DNA from: Microbacterium sp. SS28 | Lineage (GTDB): Bacteria; Actinomycetota; Actinomycetes; Actinomycetales; Microbacteriaceae | DNA: 64,000 nucleotides | Direction: 5' to 3' | Assembly: GCF_022761035.1 (NCBI RefSeq) | Contig: NZ_JAKWJP010000002.1 | Coordinates: forward strand, 186,001-250,000 | Part shown: positions 26,099 to 34,325 of the stretch, in pieces | Position numbering within the stretch: position 1 is the stretch's first letter | Layout of the letters: each line of letters starts with the position of its first letter | Position numbers and translations under genes: made by a program | Notes under the pieces: model-generated | The model's database searches: none | What the model was told of the DNA's origin: nothing | What the model saw: only the letters and a program-made list of their open reading frames with translations

Positions 26099-26364
26099 TG
26101 AGCGCGCATGTCGAACACGTCGACGGCAATGCGCTCGCCGGCATCCTGGCCGAGTTCATGAGCGCGGATGCCTCGACCCTGCGCATCACATGCCGCCATT
26201 GCGGGGCGCACGATCCGATGGGCGAGGTCGTCGTCGAGCGAGACGACGCGGGATCGATCGTGCGCTGCCGCGGCTGCAGTCACACGCTGCTCGTGATCCT
26301 GCGCGACGCAGGAGGCGGCATCCGTCTGCGCTTCGAAGGATGCGCCGAGATCGCTTCCGGCTGA
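26098..26364 (+). CDS. DUF6510-type zinc-ribbon small protein
   Basis: Small protein (88 residues) with two CxxC pairs, Cys32/Cys35 (TCRHCG) and Cys57/Cys60 (RCRGCS), consistent with one zinc or iron site on a ribbon fold. I recall the DUF6510 family as occurring next to such ferredoxin reductases, but the function is not known. The start shares a base with the preceding stop (TGATG), so it is tightly coupled and probably part of the same redox complex; that is inference. Confidence 0.75.
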   Translation: MSAHVEHVDGNALAGILAEFMSADASTLRITCRHCGAHDPMGEVVVERDDAGSIVRCRGCSHTLLVILRDAGGGIRLRFEGCAEIASG

Positions 26365-26374
26365 CAGACCCCGA

Positions 26375-26836
26375 TCAGGAGACGGATGCCGCGTCTTCGC
26401 CGGCGAGGACGGCGGACGTGCCTCGCTGCCACTCCAGGAGCATCTCGTCGAAGTCCTGCGCGAACTGCTCGAGCAGCGCATCGGCCGCCTCGTCGAGCGA
26501 CGTGATGTCGTATCCCACGTCGACCCGGGTGCCGGCATCCGTTCGCTCCAGACGCACGCGAACCCTCGTCGCGCTGTGTCCCGGCGTGAACCGCGCGTAG
26601 GTCGCCGCGGTGGGCGGTATCGACTCGACGACGATCCACGTCGTCTCGCGGCCGTCGGCCGACGTGCGCCAGACGGTTCCGGGCGCCGTGTCGTCGTCGA
26701 CGTCTGCGAGAAACTCCGGCGACCACCCGGGAACCCAGAGTCGCTCACCGGCTGCAGTGAACAGCGGGAACGCCCGCTCCGGCGGCGCTGTGAGCGCGAA
26801 CCCGCCCCGGCAGACGAAGCGAGGACGTGCGGTCAC
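26375..26836 (-). CDS. SRPBCC-family protein
   Basis: START/Bet v1-like ligand-binding fold protein (153 residues) with the usual opening (GGFALTAPPERAFPLFTAAGERLWVPGW) and a long C-terminal helix. Such proteins bind hydrophobic ligands or catalyse cyclisation/ketide chemistry; role unknown. GTG start, with TAACGT on the minus strand five bases upstream suggesting a leaderless transcript. Converges on the DUF6510 gene with a ten-base gap and no hairpin. Confidence 0.82.
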   Translation of the reverse strand: MTARPRFVCRGGFALTAPPERAFPLFTAAGERLWVPGWSPEFLADVDDDTAPGTVWRTSADGRETTWIVVESIPPTAATYARFTPGHSATRVRVRLERTDAGTRVDVGYDITSLDEAADALLEQFAQDFDEMLLEWQRGTSAVLAGEDAASVS

Positions 26837-26941
26837 ACGCGCGACGTTACCAGTACGTGCAATCGCCGATAATGCACATTATGTCAACTCTTTCACGGAG
26901 CGCCCTCCTCCTGGGTTCTTCCGGATGAGCGGACACTTCCC

Positions 26942-26947
26942 CAGAAT
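26942..26947 (+). promoter_or_regulatory. -10 element of the MBL hydrolase gene (leaderless type)
   Basis: CAGAAT followed by six G residues and the ATG at 26954. Confidence 0.4.
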
Positions 26948-26953
26948 GGGGGG

Positions 26954-27769
26954 ATGCTGCAGGAAGTCGCCGACGGCGTTCTCGTCCACGAGAGCCAGTT
27001 CATCCAGAGCAACTCCGTCGTCGTGCGCGGCCGCGACGGCGTGCTGCTCGTCGACCCCGGGATCACGCGCGACGAACTGGAGCACATCGCCGACGACCTC
27101 CGCGAGATGGGGCTTCCCGTCGTGGCGGGCTTCTCGACGCACCCCGACTGGGACCACGTGCTGTGGCACGCGCGGTTCGGCGATGTCCCCCGGTACAGCA
27201 CGGCGCGGGGTGCGGCATCCATCCGGGACGTCCTCGCCAGCGCGGACTGGCGCGAGCAGGTCGCCGAAGGACTCCCCCCGGAGCACGCCGACGACATCCC
27301 GATGGAGCTGCTCGGACTGCTCACGCCTCTGCCCGCCGAGGCGACGATCCTTCCGTGGGACGGCCCTGCGGTGCGGATCCTCGAGCATCGGGCCCACGCC
27401 CCCGGTCACGCGGCGCTGCTCATCGCGGAGCCACGCGTCCTGATCGCAGGCGACATGCTCTCCGACATCCTGATGCCTTTCCTCGACCCGCGGGCCGAGA
27501 GTCCGATCGACGACTACCTCGCGGCGCTCGCCCTGTTCGAGGGCGTCGCGGGCGAGGTCGACGTCGTCATCCCGGGTCACGGATCGGTGGGACGAGGCGA
27601 CGACGTGCGCGCACGCATCGCCCTGGACCGTGCGTATGTCCAGGACCTCCGTGACGGCGGCGAGTTCGACGACTACCGCATCGGCCCCGCCGCCCCGCTC
27701 GAGTGGCTGCCCGAAGTGCACGAGTGGCAGGTTGAGCGGCTCACCGGCGGCGATCAGGCCGCACAGTAG
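26954..27769 (+). CDS. MBL-fold hydrolase with altered metal motif
   Basis: Metallo-beta-lactamase-fold protein, 271 residues. The first metal motif reads HPDWDHVLWH at about 63-72, so the second His of the canonical HxHxDH is Asp65. Later ligands appear in APGHAALLI (His), IAGDML (Asp) and IPGHGSVGRG (His). Relatives include lactonases and hydrolases of thioesters or aryl esters. The Asp substitution may change the second metal site; activity should not be assumed. Convergent with the patatin gene with only 15 bases between. Confidence 0.82.
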   Translation: MLQEVADGVLVHESQFIQSNSVVVRGRDGVLLVDPGITRDELEHIADDLREMGLPVVAGFSTHPDWDHVLWHARFGDVPRYSTARGAASIRDVLASADWREQVAEGLPPEHADDIPMELLGLLTPLPAEATILPWDGPAVRILEHRAHAPGHAALLIAEPRVLIAGDMLSDILMPFLDPRAESPIDDYLAALALFEGVAGEVDVVIPGHGSVGRGDDVRARIALDRAYVQDLRDGGEFDDYRIGPAAPLEWLPEVHEWQVERLTGGDQAAQ

Positions 27770-27784
27770 GCCGCTCCCCCGCTG

Positions 27785-28702
27785 TCAGCGCCAGAATCCG
27801 CCGAGGTGGGCGGCGAGACCTCTCCCCTGCGCGAACCCGGCGCGAGCCGCCGCAGGACGCGTCGAAGAGTCCATGAGGTCGTCGCCGAAAGCCGACAGCG
27901 CATCGGCATCCGGGAAGATCGTCTCGACGCCACTCCCCTGCGCCCGCAGTTCGTCGAGCTGCGTCGCGAGGTGCGTGCCCCACGCGAACGGGGTGCGTGT
28001 CCTGCCGCCGAGCGGCGACAGCACGAGCACGCGGGCGAATCCGGCGGCGAGATCGGCGTTGTCGGCGTTCGACCGGTAGCCGCCGTCGATGTACCGCCCC
28101 TCCCCTATGCGGTACGCGAAGCCGCCGGCGCAGCTGGCCGCGACGGCGTCGACCAGTTCGATCCCGCTGTCGCGATCGAACACGACAGGTTCGCTCGTGC
28201 GGGCGTCGACTGCCGTGATCTGCAGGCGCTGCCGCGGCCACTCCGCGTGGGGCAGGCGAGCTGCGACAGTCGTGCGCCACCGCTCGGACTGCTGGGGGAC
28301 GTCGTGCTCCGCGAATGCGGCAGCCGTCCGGCGTCGCACGTCGGCCATGTCGGAGGAGGCCGCGATGATCGCGTCGAACCTCTCGAGATGGCTCGTCGTC
28401 AGCACGGGAGGCCGGCGATCGCTGCCGGTCGGCGCCGTCCGCACAGGTGGGACCTCGAGGGTGGCGGAGAAGAGGTCGGCGGGCGCCGCCCCCGTGATCT
28501 GGGCGGCGGCGGTCGATCCGGCCGAAGTGCCGATGATGAGGTCGGCGTCGGTCACATCGAGACCGCCGTCGGAGAAACCGGCGACGACGCCGATCAGCCA
28601 GGCGTTGCCGGCCGATCCGCCGCCCCCGAGCACCAGCGCGGTGCGGGAGGCGGAGTCGTCGTGGGCGGATGTTTCTGAGGTGCGCGAGAACAAGAGGTTC
28701 AT
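27785..28702 (-). CDS. Patatin-like phospholipase
   Basis: Serine lipase of the patatin fold (305 residues) expected to hydrolyse acyl esters of phospholipids or glycerides. The oxyanion glycine loop GGGGSAGNAW is near 26-35, the nucleophile Ser60 is in GTSAGS, and the dyad Asp is in YIDGGYRSN. No signal peptide. It begins with AAGAAAGCTGCGACC before ATG and is divergent from the AraC regulator gene across a 233-base gap. Confidence 0.85.
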   Translation of the reverse strand: MNLLFSRTSETSAHDDSASRTALVLGGGGSAGNAWLIGVVAGFSDGGLDVTDADLIIGTSAGSTAAAQITGAAPADLFSATLEVPPVRTAPTGSDRRPPVLTTSHLERFDAIIAASSDMADVRRRTAAAFAEHDVPQQSERWRTTVAARLPHAEWPRQRLQITAVDARTSEPVVFDRDSGIELVDAVAASCAGGFAYRIGEGRYIDGGYRSNADNADLAAGFARVLVLSPLGGRTRTPFAWGTHLATQLDELRAQGSGVETIFPDADALSAFGDDLMDSSTRPAAARAGFAQGRGLAAHLGGFWR

Positions 28703-28935
28703 GGTCGCAGCTTTCTTGGAGTGCAGGATGCGCTCCCCGCGACGGCTATGTCAGTCGCGCGATCGTGAACTCGAGGGAGCGCCCGGAGTGGACAGTGCGT
28801 GCATCGGGCTCACCTCCTCGGATCGTGTCACGTTCGCCGAGAGTCTACGCCCGACTCCTGGCACGATCGGATCGGACCGTGAAAGTCGGGTGGCCGCGGC
28901 GCGAGAGGACGAGGCTGGATGTCGAAGGAGAGGCC

Positions 28936-29802
28936 GTGATCGCGATACTCAACCGGGTCGTCGACGCTGTCGAGGAACACCTCGGCGACGAGATCGACCT
29001 CGGCGACCTCGTCGCGAGCCTCGGAGCGACGGAGTACCACGTGCGCCGGATGTTCTCGTCGCTCGCGGGCATGCCGCTGTCGGAGTACATCCGGCGGCGT
29101 CGCATGACCGTTGCGGCCGCGGATCTGCTCGGAGACGACGATCTGCTGAGCATCGCGGTTCGCTACGGGTACGGCTCGACGGAGGCGTTCGGCCGCGCGT
29201 TCCGTGCCGTGCACGGCGTCGGGCCTGCCGACGTGCGCCGTGACGGCGGCCCCCTTCGCTCGCAGCCACAGCTCAGGTTCCGCCTGACCGTAGAAGGGAA
29301 CACCCCCATGGACACCCGCATCGTCGACCGACCCGCCTTCCATCTCATCGGGCACGCGGCGCGCGTGCCGCTCATCCACAGCGGCGTCAATCCGCACATT
29401 CAGGCGCACATCGCCGCGCTGCCGATCGACGAGCACGCCCGACTCAAGGGGCTCAGCACCACCGAGCCCGAGGGGCTGCTGCAGGTGAGCGCGGACGTGG
29501 ACCCTGACTACGCCGAAGGCAGCGAACTCACATACCTGCACGGCGTCGCGGTGGAGGACGGAGCATCCGTGCCCGACGACCTGACGGCGATCGCCGTGCC
29601 CGCGGGCACGTGGGCCGTCTTCCGAACGGAGGGGCCGTACCCCGCCGCACTGCAGGCGACGTGGGCGGCGACCGCGACCGACTGGTTGCCGTCGAACCCG
29701 TGGCGGCTGCGGCCGGGACCGTCGATCGTGGCGGTGCTCGACCGCTCCCCCGACTTCAGCACGGCGACGTGCGAGCTGTGGCTCCCCGTCGAGCGCGCCT
29801 GA
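28936..29802 (+). CDS. AraC-family regulator with GyrI-like effector domain
   Basis: Transcription factor of 288 residues. The N-terminal AraC DNA-binding domain (about 5-105) carries two HTH units (LGDLVASLGATEYHVRRMF and LLSIAVRYGYGSTEAFGRAFRAV). A GyrI-like/SOUL-type small-molecule-binding domain (about 125-285) follows, as in Rob/BmrR/EffR proteins. Such regulators respond to amphipathic drugs or metabolites. A GAAGGAGAGG ribosome site fixes the GTG at 28936 over longer alternatives. The next gene, an MFS permease, could be its target. Confidence 0.85.
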   Translation: MIAILNRVVDAVEEHLGDEIDLGDLVASLGATEYHVRRMFSSLAGMPLSEYIRRRRMTVAAADLLGDDDLLSIAVRYGYGSTEAFGRAFRAVHGVGPADVRRDGGPLRSQPQLRFRLTVEGNTPMDTRIVDRPAFHLIGHAARVPLIHSGVNPHIQAHIAALPIDEHARLKGLSTTEPEGLLQVSADVDPDYAEGSELTYLHGVAVEDGASVPDDLTAIAVPAGTWAVFRTEGPYPAALQATWAATATDWLPSNPWRLRPGPSIVAVLDRSPDFSTATCELWLPVERA

Positions 29803-29897
29803 TCCCGATCGCCGGCGCGGTGTGAGCGCAAATCGCGCCGCTGAGGTGCCGGCCGGATCACGGATGCCGATCCGGACGATACGCTGGAAGCAACCCT

Positions 29898-29909
29898 CGA
29901 ATCGATTCG
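29898..29909. promoter_or_regulatory. 12-bp palindrome upstream of the MFS permease gene
   Basis: CGAATCGATTCG is a perfect inverted repeat starting 31 bases before the MFS ATG; a possible operator for the AraC regulator or a bystander. Confidence 0.3.
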
Positions 29910-29928
29910 GATTGACGACGCACGACTG

Positions 29929-31272
29929 ATGACGACTCCCCTGCAGGCCCAGCCCTCCTGGAGGGCGTGGATCATCTGGGGAGTCGGCGTTGCCGCCTAT
30001 GTGCTCGCGGTGACGAACCGGACGTCGCTCGCCTCGGTCGGCGTCGACGCCGCCGAACGCTTCCAGGCCGATGCCTCGACGCTTTCGCTGTTCGCCGTGC
30101 TGCAGCTCGCCGTGTACGGGGCGATGCAGCTGCCGGTCGGCGTCTGGCTCGACCGCTTCGGCGCCCGCCCCATCATCGCGATCGGGATGGCGCTCATGGC
30201 GGTCGGGCAGCTCGTCATGGCGGTCTCGCCCAACGTGGGCGTCGCGATCGTCGCGCGCATGCTGCTCGGTGCGGGCGACGCCGCCGTGTTCCCGAGCGTC
30301 CTGCGCCTCATTGCAACGTGGTTCCCCGCGCAGCGGGCGCCCGTCATGGTGCAGTTCACGGGGATCATCGGCCAGTGCGGGCAGATCATCGCGATCGTCC
30401 CGCTCGCGGCGCTCCTGCACGCGACGTCGTGGAGCGTCGCGTTCGGCAGCCTCGCGGGGCTGTGCGTGCTCTTCACGATCCTCGTCGCCCTCGTCATCCG
30501 GAATCATCCTCCCGAACGCGATGCCGATGTGTCCGTCGACACCGACACGGGGTCGATCCGGGTCGTGACCTCGTCGGCAGACACGAGCGTCGGCATGCGT
30601 GCCGCCTGGTCGCACCCCGGCACGCGCCTCGCCTTCTGGTCGCACTTCACGACACCGTTCGCGGGCACCGCCTTCGTCATGCTGTGGGGCGTGCCCTTTC
30701 TCACGGCGGGCGAGGGCCGCACCAACGCCGAGGCGGCGACGATCATGCTCGTGTACGTCATCGCGGGCATGCTCATGGGCCCGTTCGTCGGGATGCTGTC
30801 GGCGCGCATCCCGCATCTGCGCTCGCGTGCCCTCGTCCTGCCGACGATCGCTGTGCAGGCCGTCGTCTGGCTCACCGTCATCGCGTGGCCCGAGCCGGCG
30901 CCGCTGTGGCTGCTCTTGGCGCTCGCCCTCGCGCTCGCGACGGGCGGCCCCGCCTCGATGATCGCGTTCGACCACGCCCGCACCCACAACCCGAGCCACC
31001 GGCTCAGCACCGCGACGGGCATCACGAACGTGGGCGGATTCCTCGCGGGCCTGCTCGCGATCCTCCTGATCGGCCTCGCGCTCGACGCGCAGGGGGCCGG
31101 CACGCCCGAGACGTACACGCTCGAGGCCTTCCGTCTCGCGTTCCTCACGCAGGTACCGCTCTGGGCGCTCGGCGCGGCGTTCATCGTCGTGGAGCGCAAG
31201 AAGACGCGCATCCGGATCGGACTCGACGCGCCGCGGCCGCCCCGCTCGGCACGCCGTCGCCGCAACCGCTGA
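29929..31272 (+). CDS. MFS transporter beside pseudouridine genes
   Basis: Major facilitator superfamily permease, 447 residues with twelve predicted transmembrane spans in two six-helix bundles. The loop-2/3 motif reads VWLDRFGARP and is followed by a typical GMALMAVGQLVMAVSPN helix. psuG begins 46 bases after the stop, so pseudouridine or a related nucleoside is a reasonable but unproven substrate. An AraC-GyrI regulator lies 126 bases upstream. The tail is Arg-rich. Confidence 0.8.
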   Translation: MTTPLQAQPSWRAWIIWGVGVAAYVLAVTNRTSLASVGVDAAERFQADASTLSLFAVLQLAVYGAMQLPVGVWLDRFGARPIIAIGMALMAVGQLVMAVSPNVGVAIVARMLLGAGDAAVFPSVLRLIATWFPAQRAPVMVQFTGIIGQCGQIIAIVPLAALLHATSWSVAFGSLAGLCVLFTILVALVIRNHPPERDADVSVDTDTGSIRVVTSSADTSVGMRAAWSHPGTRLAFWSHFTTPFAGTAFVMLWGVPFLTAGEGRTNAEAATIMLVYVIAGMLMGPFVGMLSARIPHLRSRALVLPTIAVQAVVWLTVIAWPEPAPLWLLLALALALATGGPASMIAFDHARTHNPSHRLSTATGITNVGGFLAGLLAILLIGLALDAQGAGTPETYTLEAFRLAFLTQVPLWALGAAFIVVERKKTRIRIGLDAPRPPRSARRRRNR

Positions 31273-31318
31273 TCGGCGCCGCCCGGTGCGTACTGTGGGA
31301 CGCGACGAGAGGGGCGCA

Positions 31319-32227
31319 ATGGCCGTGCATGTCTCCGACGAGGTCCGGGATGCCGTGGGCCGCGGCATCCCGGTCCTCGCGCTCGAATCGACGATCTTCA
31401 CGCACGGACTCCCCCGCCCCCGCAATCTCGTGGTCGCCCTCGAGGCGGAGCAGCGCGTGCGGGCCGCGGGCGTCGTGCCCGCGACGATCGGCGTCGTCGA
31501 GGGGCGTGCCGTCGTCGGCCTCTCGACCGCCGAGATCGAACGGCTCTCGACCGCCGACGACGTCGTCAAGCTGAGTGTGCGCGACCTGCCGATCGCAGCC
31601 GCCAAGCGCCTCCACGGCGGGACGACGGTCGCCGCGACAGCGCTCCTCGCGCACCGCGCCGGCATCCGGGTGTTCTCGACGGGCGGGCTCGGCGGCGTGC
31701 ACCGCGACGCGCAGCAGACCTTCGACGAGTCGGCGGATCTTCCGACCCTGGCGCAACTGCCGCTCGTCGTCGTGAGCGCCGGCGTCAAGTCGATCCTCGA
31801 CATCCCGCTGACCCTCGAGCGGCTCGAGACGCTCAATCTGGCGGTCGTCGGCTACCGCACGACCGACTACCCCGGGTTCTACATCGCCGATTCGGGATAC
31901 GACATCGAGTACTCGGTCGCGTCGGCCGACGAGATCGCCGACATCGCGGCGGCACGGGACGAACTCGGGATCTCCTCGACGATCCTCGTCGCCAATCCCG
32001 TCGAGGAGTCAGCGCAGCTGCCCGCCGACCTGCACGACGACGTGCTCGCGCGCGCGCTCGCCGCGGCCGCCGCCGAAGGCGTCTCAGGTCACGACACGAC
32101 GCCGTTCCTGCTCGACTTCATGCAGCGCGAGACGGGCGGGCGCAGTCTCGACGTCAACGTCGCCGTGTACCGGGGCAACGTCGCTCTCGGCGCCGAGATC
32201 GCGGCCGCGATGGCGAGTCGCGCATGA
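31319..32227 (+). CDS. psuG: Pseudouridine-5'-phosphate glycosidase
   Basis: Enzyme that splits the C-C glycosidic bond of pseudouridine 5'-phosphate to uracil and ribose 5-phosphate. 302 residues, normal for the family. Family blocks seen: LALESTIFTHGLPRPRNL near the N-terminus, VPATIGVVEGRAVVGL, and the central ISTGGLGGVHR-like segment FSTGGLGGVHRDAQQTFDESADL, which carries metal- and phosphate-binding residues. The ATG at 31319 follows GAGAGGGG. psuK overlaps its stop (ATGA), giving a complete two-step pathway from pseudouridine. Confidence 0.93.
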   Translation: MAVHVSDEVRDAVGRGIPVLALESTIFTHGLPRPRNLVVALEAEQRVRAAGVVPATIGVVEGRAVVGLSTAEIERLSTADDVVKLSVRDLPIAAAKRLHGGTTVAATALLAHRAGIRVFSTGGLGGVHRDAQQTFDESADLPTLAQLPLVVVSAGVKSILDIPLTLERLETLNLAVVGYRTTDYPGFYIADSGYDIEYSVASADEIADIAAARDELGISSTILVANPVEESAQLPADLHDDVLARALAAAAAEGVSGHDTTPFLLDFMQRETGGRSLDVNVAVYRGNVALGAEIAAAMASRA

Positions 32228-33069
32228 CGCTCACGGTCATCGGCGACCTCATCGCCGACGTCGTCGTGCTGGGCGCGACGACGCTCGAGATCGGCACCGA
32301 CAATCCCGCCGTCATCACGCACGTCCGCGGGGGCAGCGCCGCCAATGTCGCGGCGGCGGCGGCGCGGTCGACATCCGTCCGCTTCATCGGACGCATCGGA
32401 ACGGATGCCGAGGGCGAAGCCCTCGCGCACGAGCTGGCCGAGGCCGGGGTCGAGGTGCGCGTGCAGCGCGCGGGCCGCACGGGATCGATCGTGATCCTCG
32501 TCGACGACGCGGCGGAGCGCACGATGCTCACCGACCGCGGCGCGGCGGCCGAGCTCGGGGAGATCGACCCCGCATGGCTCGAGGGCACGAGCTGGCTGCA
32601 CGTTCCGCTGTACGGATTCGCCGAACCGGGGTCGGCGGCGGCTCTGCGTGCCGCGGCCACGCGCGTGCGCGCGAGCGGCGCGCCCGTCAGCCTCGATCTC
32701 TCGAGCGTCGCGTCGATGCGCGCGCACGGGCGCGACGAGCTGCGCGGCATCCTGTCCGCCCTCTCGCCGACCGTCGTGTTCGCGAATGCCGACGAAGCGC
32801 GCCTCCTCGACGAACTCGATGTGCACGTCGCGGGCGACGTCGTGCTCGTCGTGAAGCGCGGCGGCGATCCCGTACTCGTCCGGTCCGACGGCGCCGTCAC
32901 CGAGGTGCCCGTCGAACGCGTGTCCGACGCCCTCGATTCGACGGGTGCGGGAGACGCCTTCGCCGCCGGCTACCTCTCCGCGGCGCTCGAGGGAGGCACG
33001 CCCGCGGAAAGCGCAAAGGCCGGCGCAGCCCTCGCGAAGGAGGCGCTGCGCCGGCCTGGCGCGATCTGA
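32224..33069 (+). CDS. psuK: Pseudouridine kinase (PfkB family)
   Basis: PfkB-family kinase (281 residues) that, by context, phosphorylates pseudouridine for PsuG. The N-terminal DLIADVVVLGATTLEIGTDNP and GGSAANVAAAAAR motifs give the nucleoside-binding face, and the C-terminal STGAGDAFAAGYL carries the catalytic Asp in GAGD. Coupled to psuG by ATGA. PfkB kinases are easily mis-assigned, but the psuG overlap makes pseudouridine kinase the best call. It converges on a DUF6458 gene with a four-base gap and no visible terminator. Confidence 0.85.
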   Translation: MTLTVIGDLIADVVVLGATTLEIGTDNPAVITHVRGGSAANVAAAAARSTSVRFIGRIGTDAEGEALAHELAEAGVEVRVQRAGRTGSIVILVDDAAERTMLTDRGAAAELGEIDPAWLEGTSWLHVPLYGFAEPGSAAALRAAATRVRASGAPVSLDLSSVASMRAHGRDELRGILSALSPTVVFANADEARLLDELDVHVAGDVVLVVKRGGDPVLVRSDGAVTEVPVERVSDALDSTGAGDAFAAGYLSAALEGGTPAESAKAGAALAKEALRRPGAI

Positions 33070-33073
33070 GGGT

Positions 33074-33337
33074 CTAGAGCCCCGCTGCGTCGTCGGGCGT
33101 GCTCGAGGACTGCCGCGTCACACGCTCGTTGGATACCGGGTCGACGGTGGTCCGCTGCACGACGTCCGAGCGGCGGCGGCGTGAGAGGAGCACGATCCCG
33201 ATCAGGACGATCACAACGCCTGCACCCATCAGGATGTAGCCGACGAGATCCAGATTCACCCAGTCCACCTGGACGTTCAGGGCGAACGCGAGGATCGCTC
33301 CGAGGACGAACAAGACGATTCCGGCACCGATGCTCAT
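33074..33337 (-). CDS. DUF6458-family membrane protein
   Basis: Small protein of 87 residues with two transmembrane helices (IGAGIVLFVLGAILAFAL and LVGYILMGAGVVIVLIGIVL) separated by a short loop containing VDWVNLD, then a basic stretch and a Ser-rich cytoplasmic tail. DUF6458 is widespread in actinobacteria without known function. I start at MSIGAG rather than the Met four residues upstream because the family begins there. It stands alone. Confidence 0.78.
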   Translation of the reverse strand: MSIGAGIVLFVLGAILAFALNVQVDWVNLDLVGYILMGAGVVIVLIGIVLLSRRRRSDVVQRTTVDPVSNERVTRQSSSTPDDAAGL

Positions 33338-33447
33338 GCGAGGCTCCATTTCCGGGACCTCCCCAAGTGGAGTCCCTTCCGTTGCTCGATGCTGGCAGAT
33401 CGGTGCGCGCGGACGCAGGGGCTTGACAAGCCCCGAATCCGCTGGGA

Positions 33448-33894
33448 TCAGGCGTTCTGCATGCGCGCGAGCTCGTTCTCGATCTCGTCGACGAAGGCGT
33501 TGTAGCCCGCGATGGTCGCCGCGACCTGCTCGTCGCTGAAGTCGGCGCGGTCCTGGCGGATCGTCAGGCGCGTGCCCCCGTCGATCTCCTCGAGGTCGAA
33601 CAGCACGGGGAGCCCCGCATACTGATCCGGATTGTCGGTCAGCGTCATCGCGAGGTGCGACGGCGGGTCGACCGCGACGTACTCGCCGGCCCAGTCGATC
33701 CGATTTCCGTCGGGCAGCAGCATGACGGCGCGGAAGGCGCCGCCGACGCGGACGTCCATCGTGAGCGAGTCCTGCGGCACCTCGACGGCTGCGGTCCCGA
33801 ACCAGACCGCGAAGTGCTCGGGCTTGCTGAGCGCGTCGAAGACGAGCGATCGCGGTGCGGTGAGCTCGCGCGTGATGGTGAAGTAGTCAGCCAT
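33448..33894 (-). CDS. SRPBCC/AHSA1-type protein
   Basis: 148-residue activator-of-Hsp90-like SRPBCC protein with the opening ITRELTAPRSLVFDALSKPEHFAVWFG and a C-terminal long helix. Members often sit directly after an ArsR-type repressor, as here, with eight bases of overlap (ATGGCTGA). Ligand and reaction are unknown; the pair looks like a self-regulated small-molecule response unit. Confidence 0.85.
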   Translation of the reverse strand: MADYFTITRELTAPRSLVFDALSKPEHFAVWFGTAAVEVPQDSLTMDVRVGGAFRAVMLLPDGNRIDWAGEYVAVDPPSHLAMTLTDNPDQYAGLPVLFDLEEIDGGTRLTIRQDRADFSDEQVAATIAGYNAFVDEIENELARMQNA

Positions 33895-34312
33895 GGGGGT
33901 TCTCCTTGTCGTGTGGTGGTTCAGGGTCGTGTGGTGGTTCAGGGTCGCGTGACGGGTCGGGGGCCGATGAGCTCGGGGCGAGCTGCTGCAGGACCTCGAG
34001 GTAGGCGCCGAGCGCGCCCAGGGAGTCCGACCAGAACCGCTCGAAGTCGCCGATCCATCGGGATGCCTCGGCGAGCGGCCGCGCGTCGAGCCGCGCTGGG
34101 CGGTACTGCGCGTCCCTCCCCCGCGTGACGAGCCCCGCGGCCTGCAGCACCCGCAGATGCTTCGAGACGGCGGCGAACGTCATGTCGAACGGAGCCGCGA
34201 GCTCCCCCACGCTGGCCTCGCCCTGCGCGAGTCGCGCGAGGATCCGCCGCCGCGTCGGATCGGCGAGCGCTCCGAAGGTGCGATCGAGCTGCTCCTCCGT
34301 CGGGTGCGGCAT
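33887..34312 (-). CDS. ArsR-family repressor
   Basis: Winged helix-turn-helix regulator of 141 residues: ALADPTRRRILARLAQGEASVGELAAPFDMTFAAVSKHLRVL is the DNA-binding domain (about 15-60). No metal-binding CxC motif is visible, so it is not a metal sensor. The C-terminal tail holds a tandem duplication giving DPEPPHDPEPPH. A long dyad centred at 34343 just upstream is its likely operator. The SRPBCC gene overlaps its stop. Confidence 0.88.
   Translation of the reverse strand: MPHPTEEQLDRTFGALADPTRRRILARLAQGEASVGELAAPFDMTFAAVSKHLRVLQAAGLVTRGRDAQYRPARLDARPLAEASRWIGDFERFWSDSLGALGAYLEVLQQLAPSSSAPDPSRDPEPPHDPEPPHDKENPHG
33911..33946. repeat. 18-bp tandem repeat in the ArsR C-terminal tail
   Basis: GTGTGGTGGTTCAGGGTC occurs twice head to tail with no mismatch, coding for DPEPPH twice on the minus strand. 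It keeps the reading frame. Confidence 0.9.
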
Positions 34313-34325
34313 CCGTCCACTCCTT

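Noticed and set aside
28703..28935. Hidden small gene in the longest intergenic gap
   Set aside because: Candidate frames lack ribosome sites and continue into neighbouring genes; the gap is best explained as divergent control region for patatin and AraC genes.
33911..33946. Possible CRISPR or minisatellite
   Set aside because: Only two 18-bp units with no spacers; it lies inside a coding frame and is in frame.
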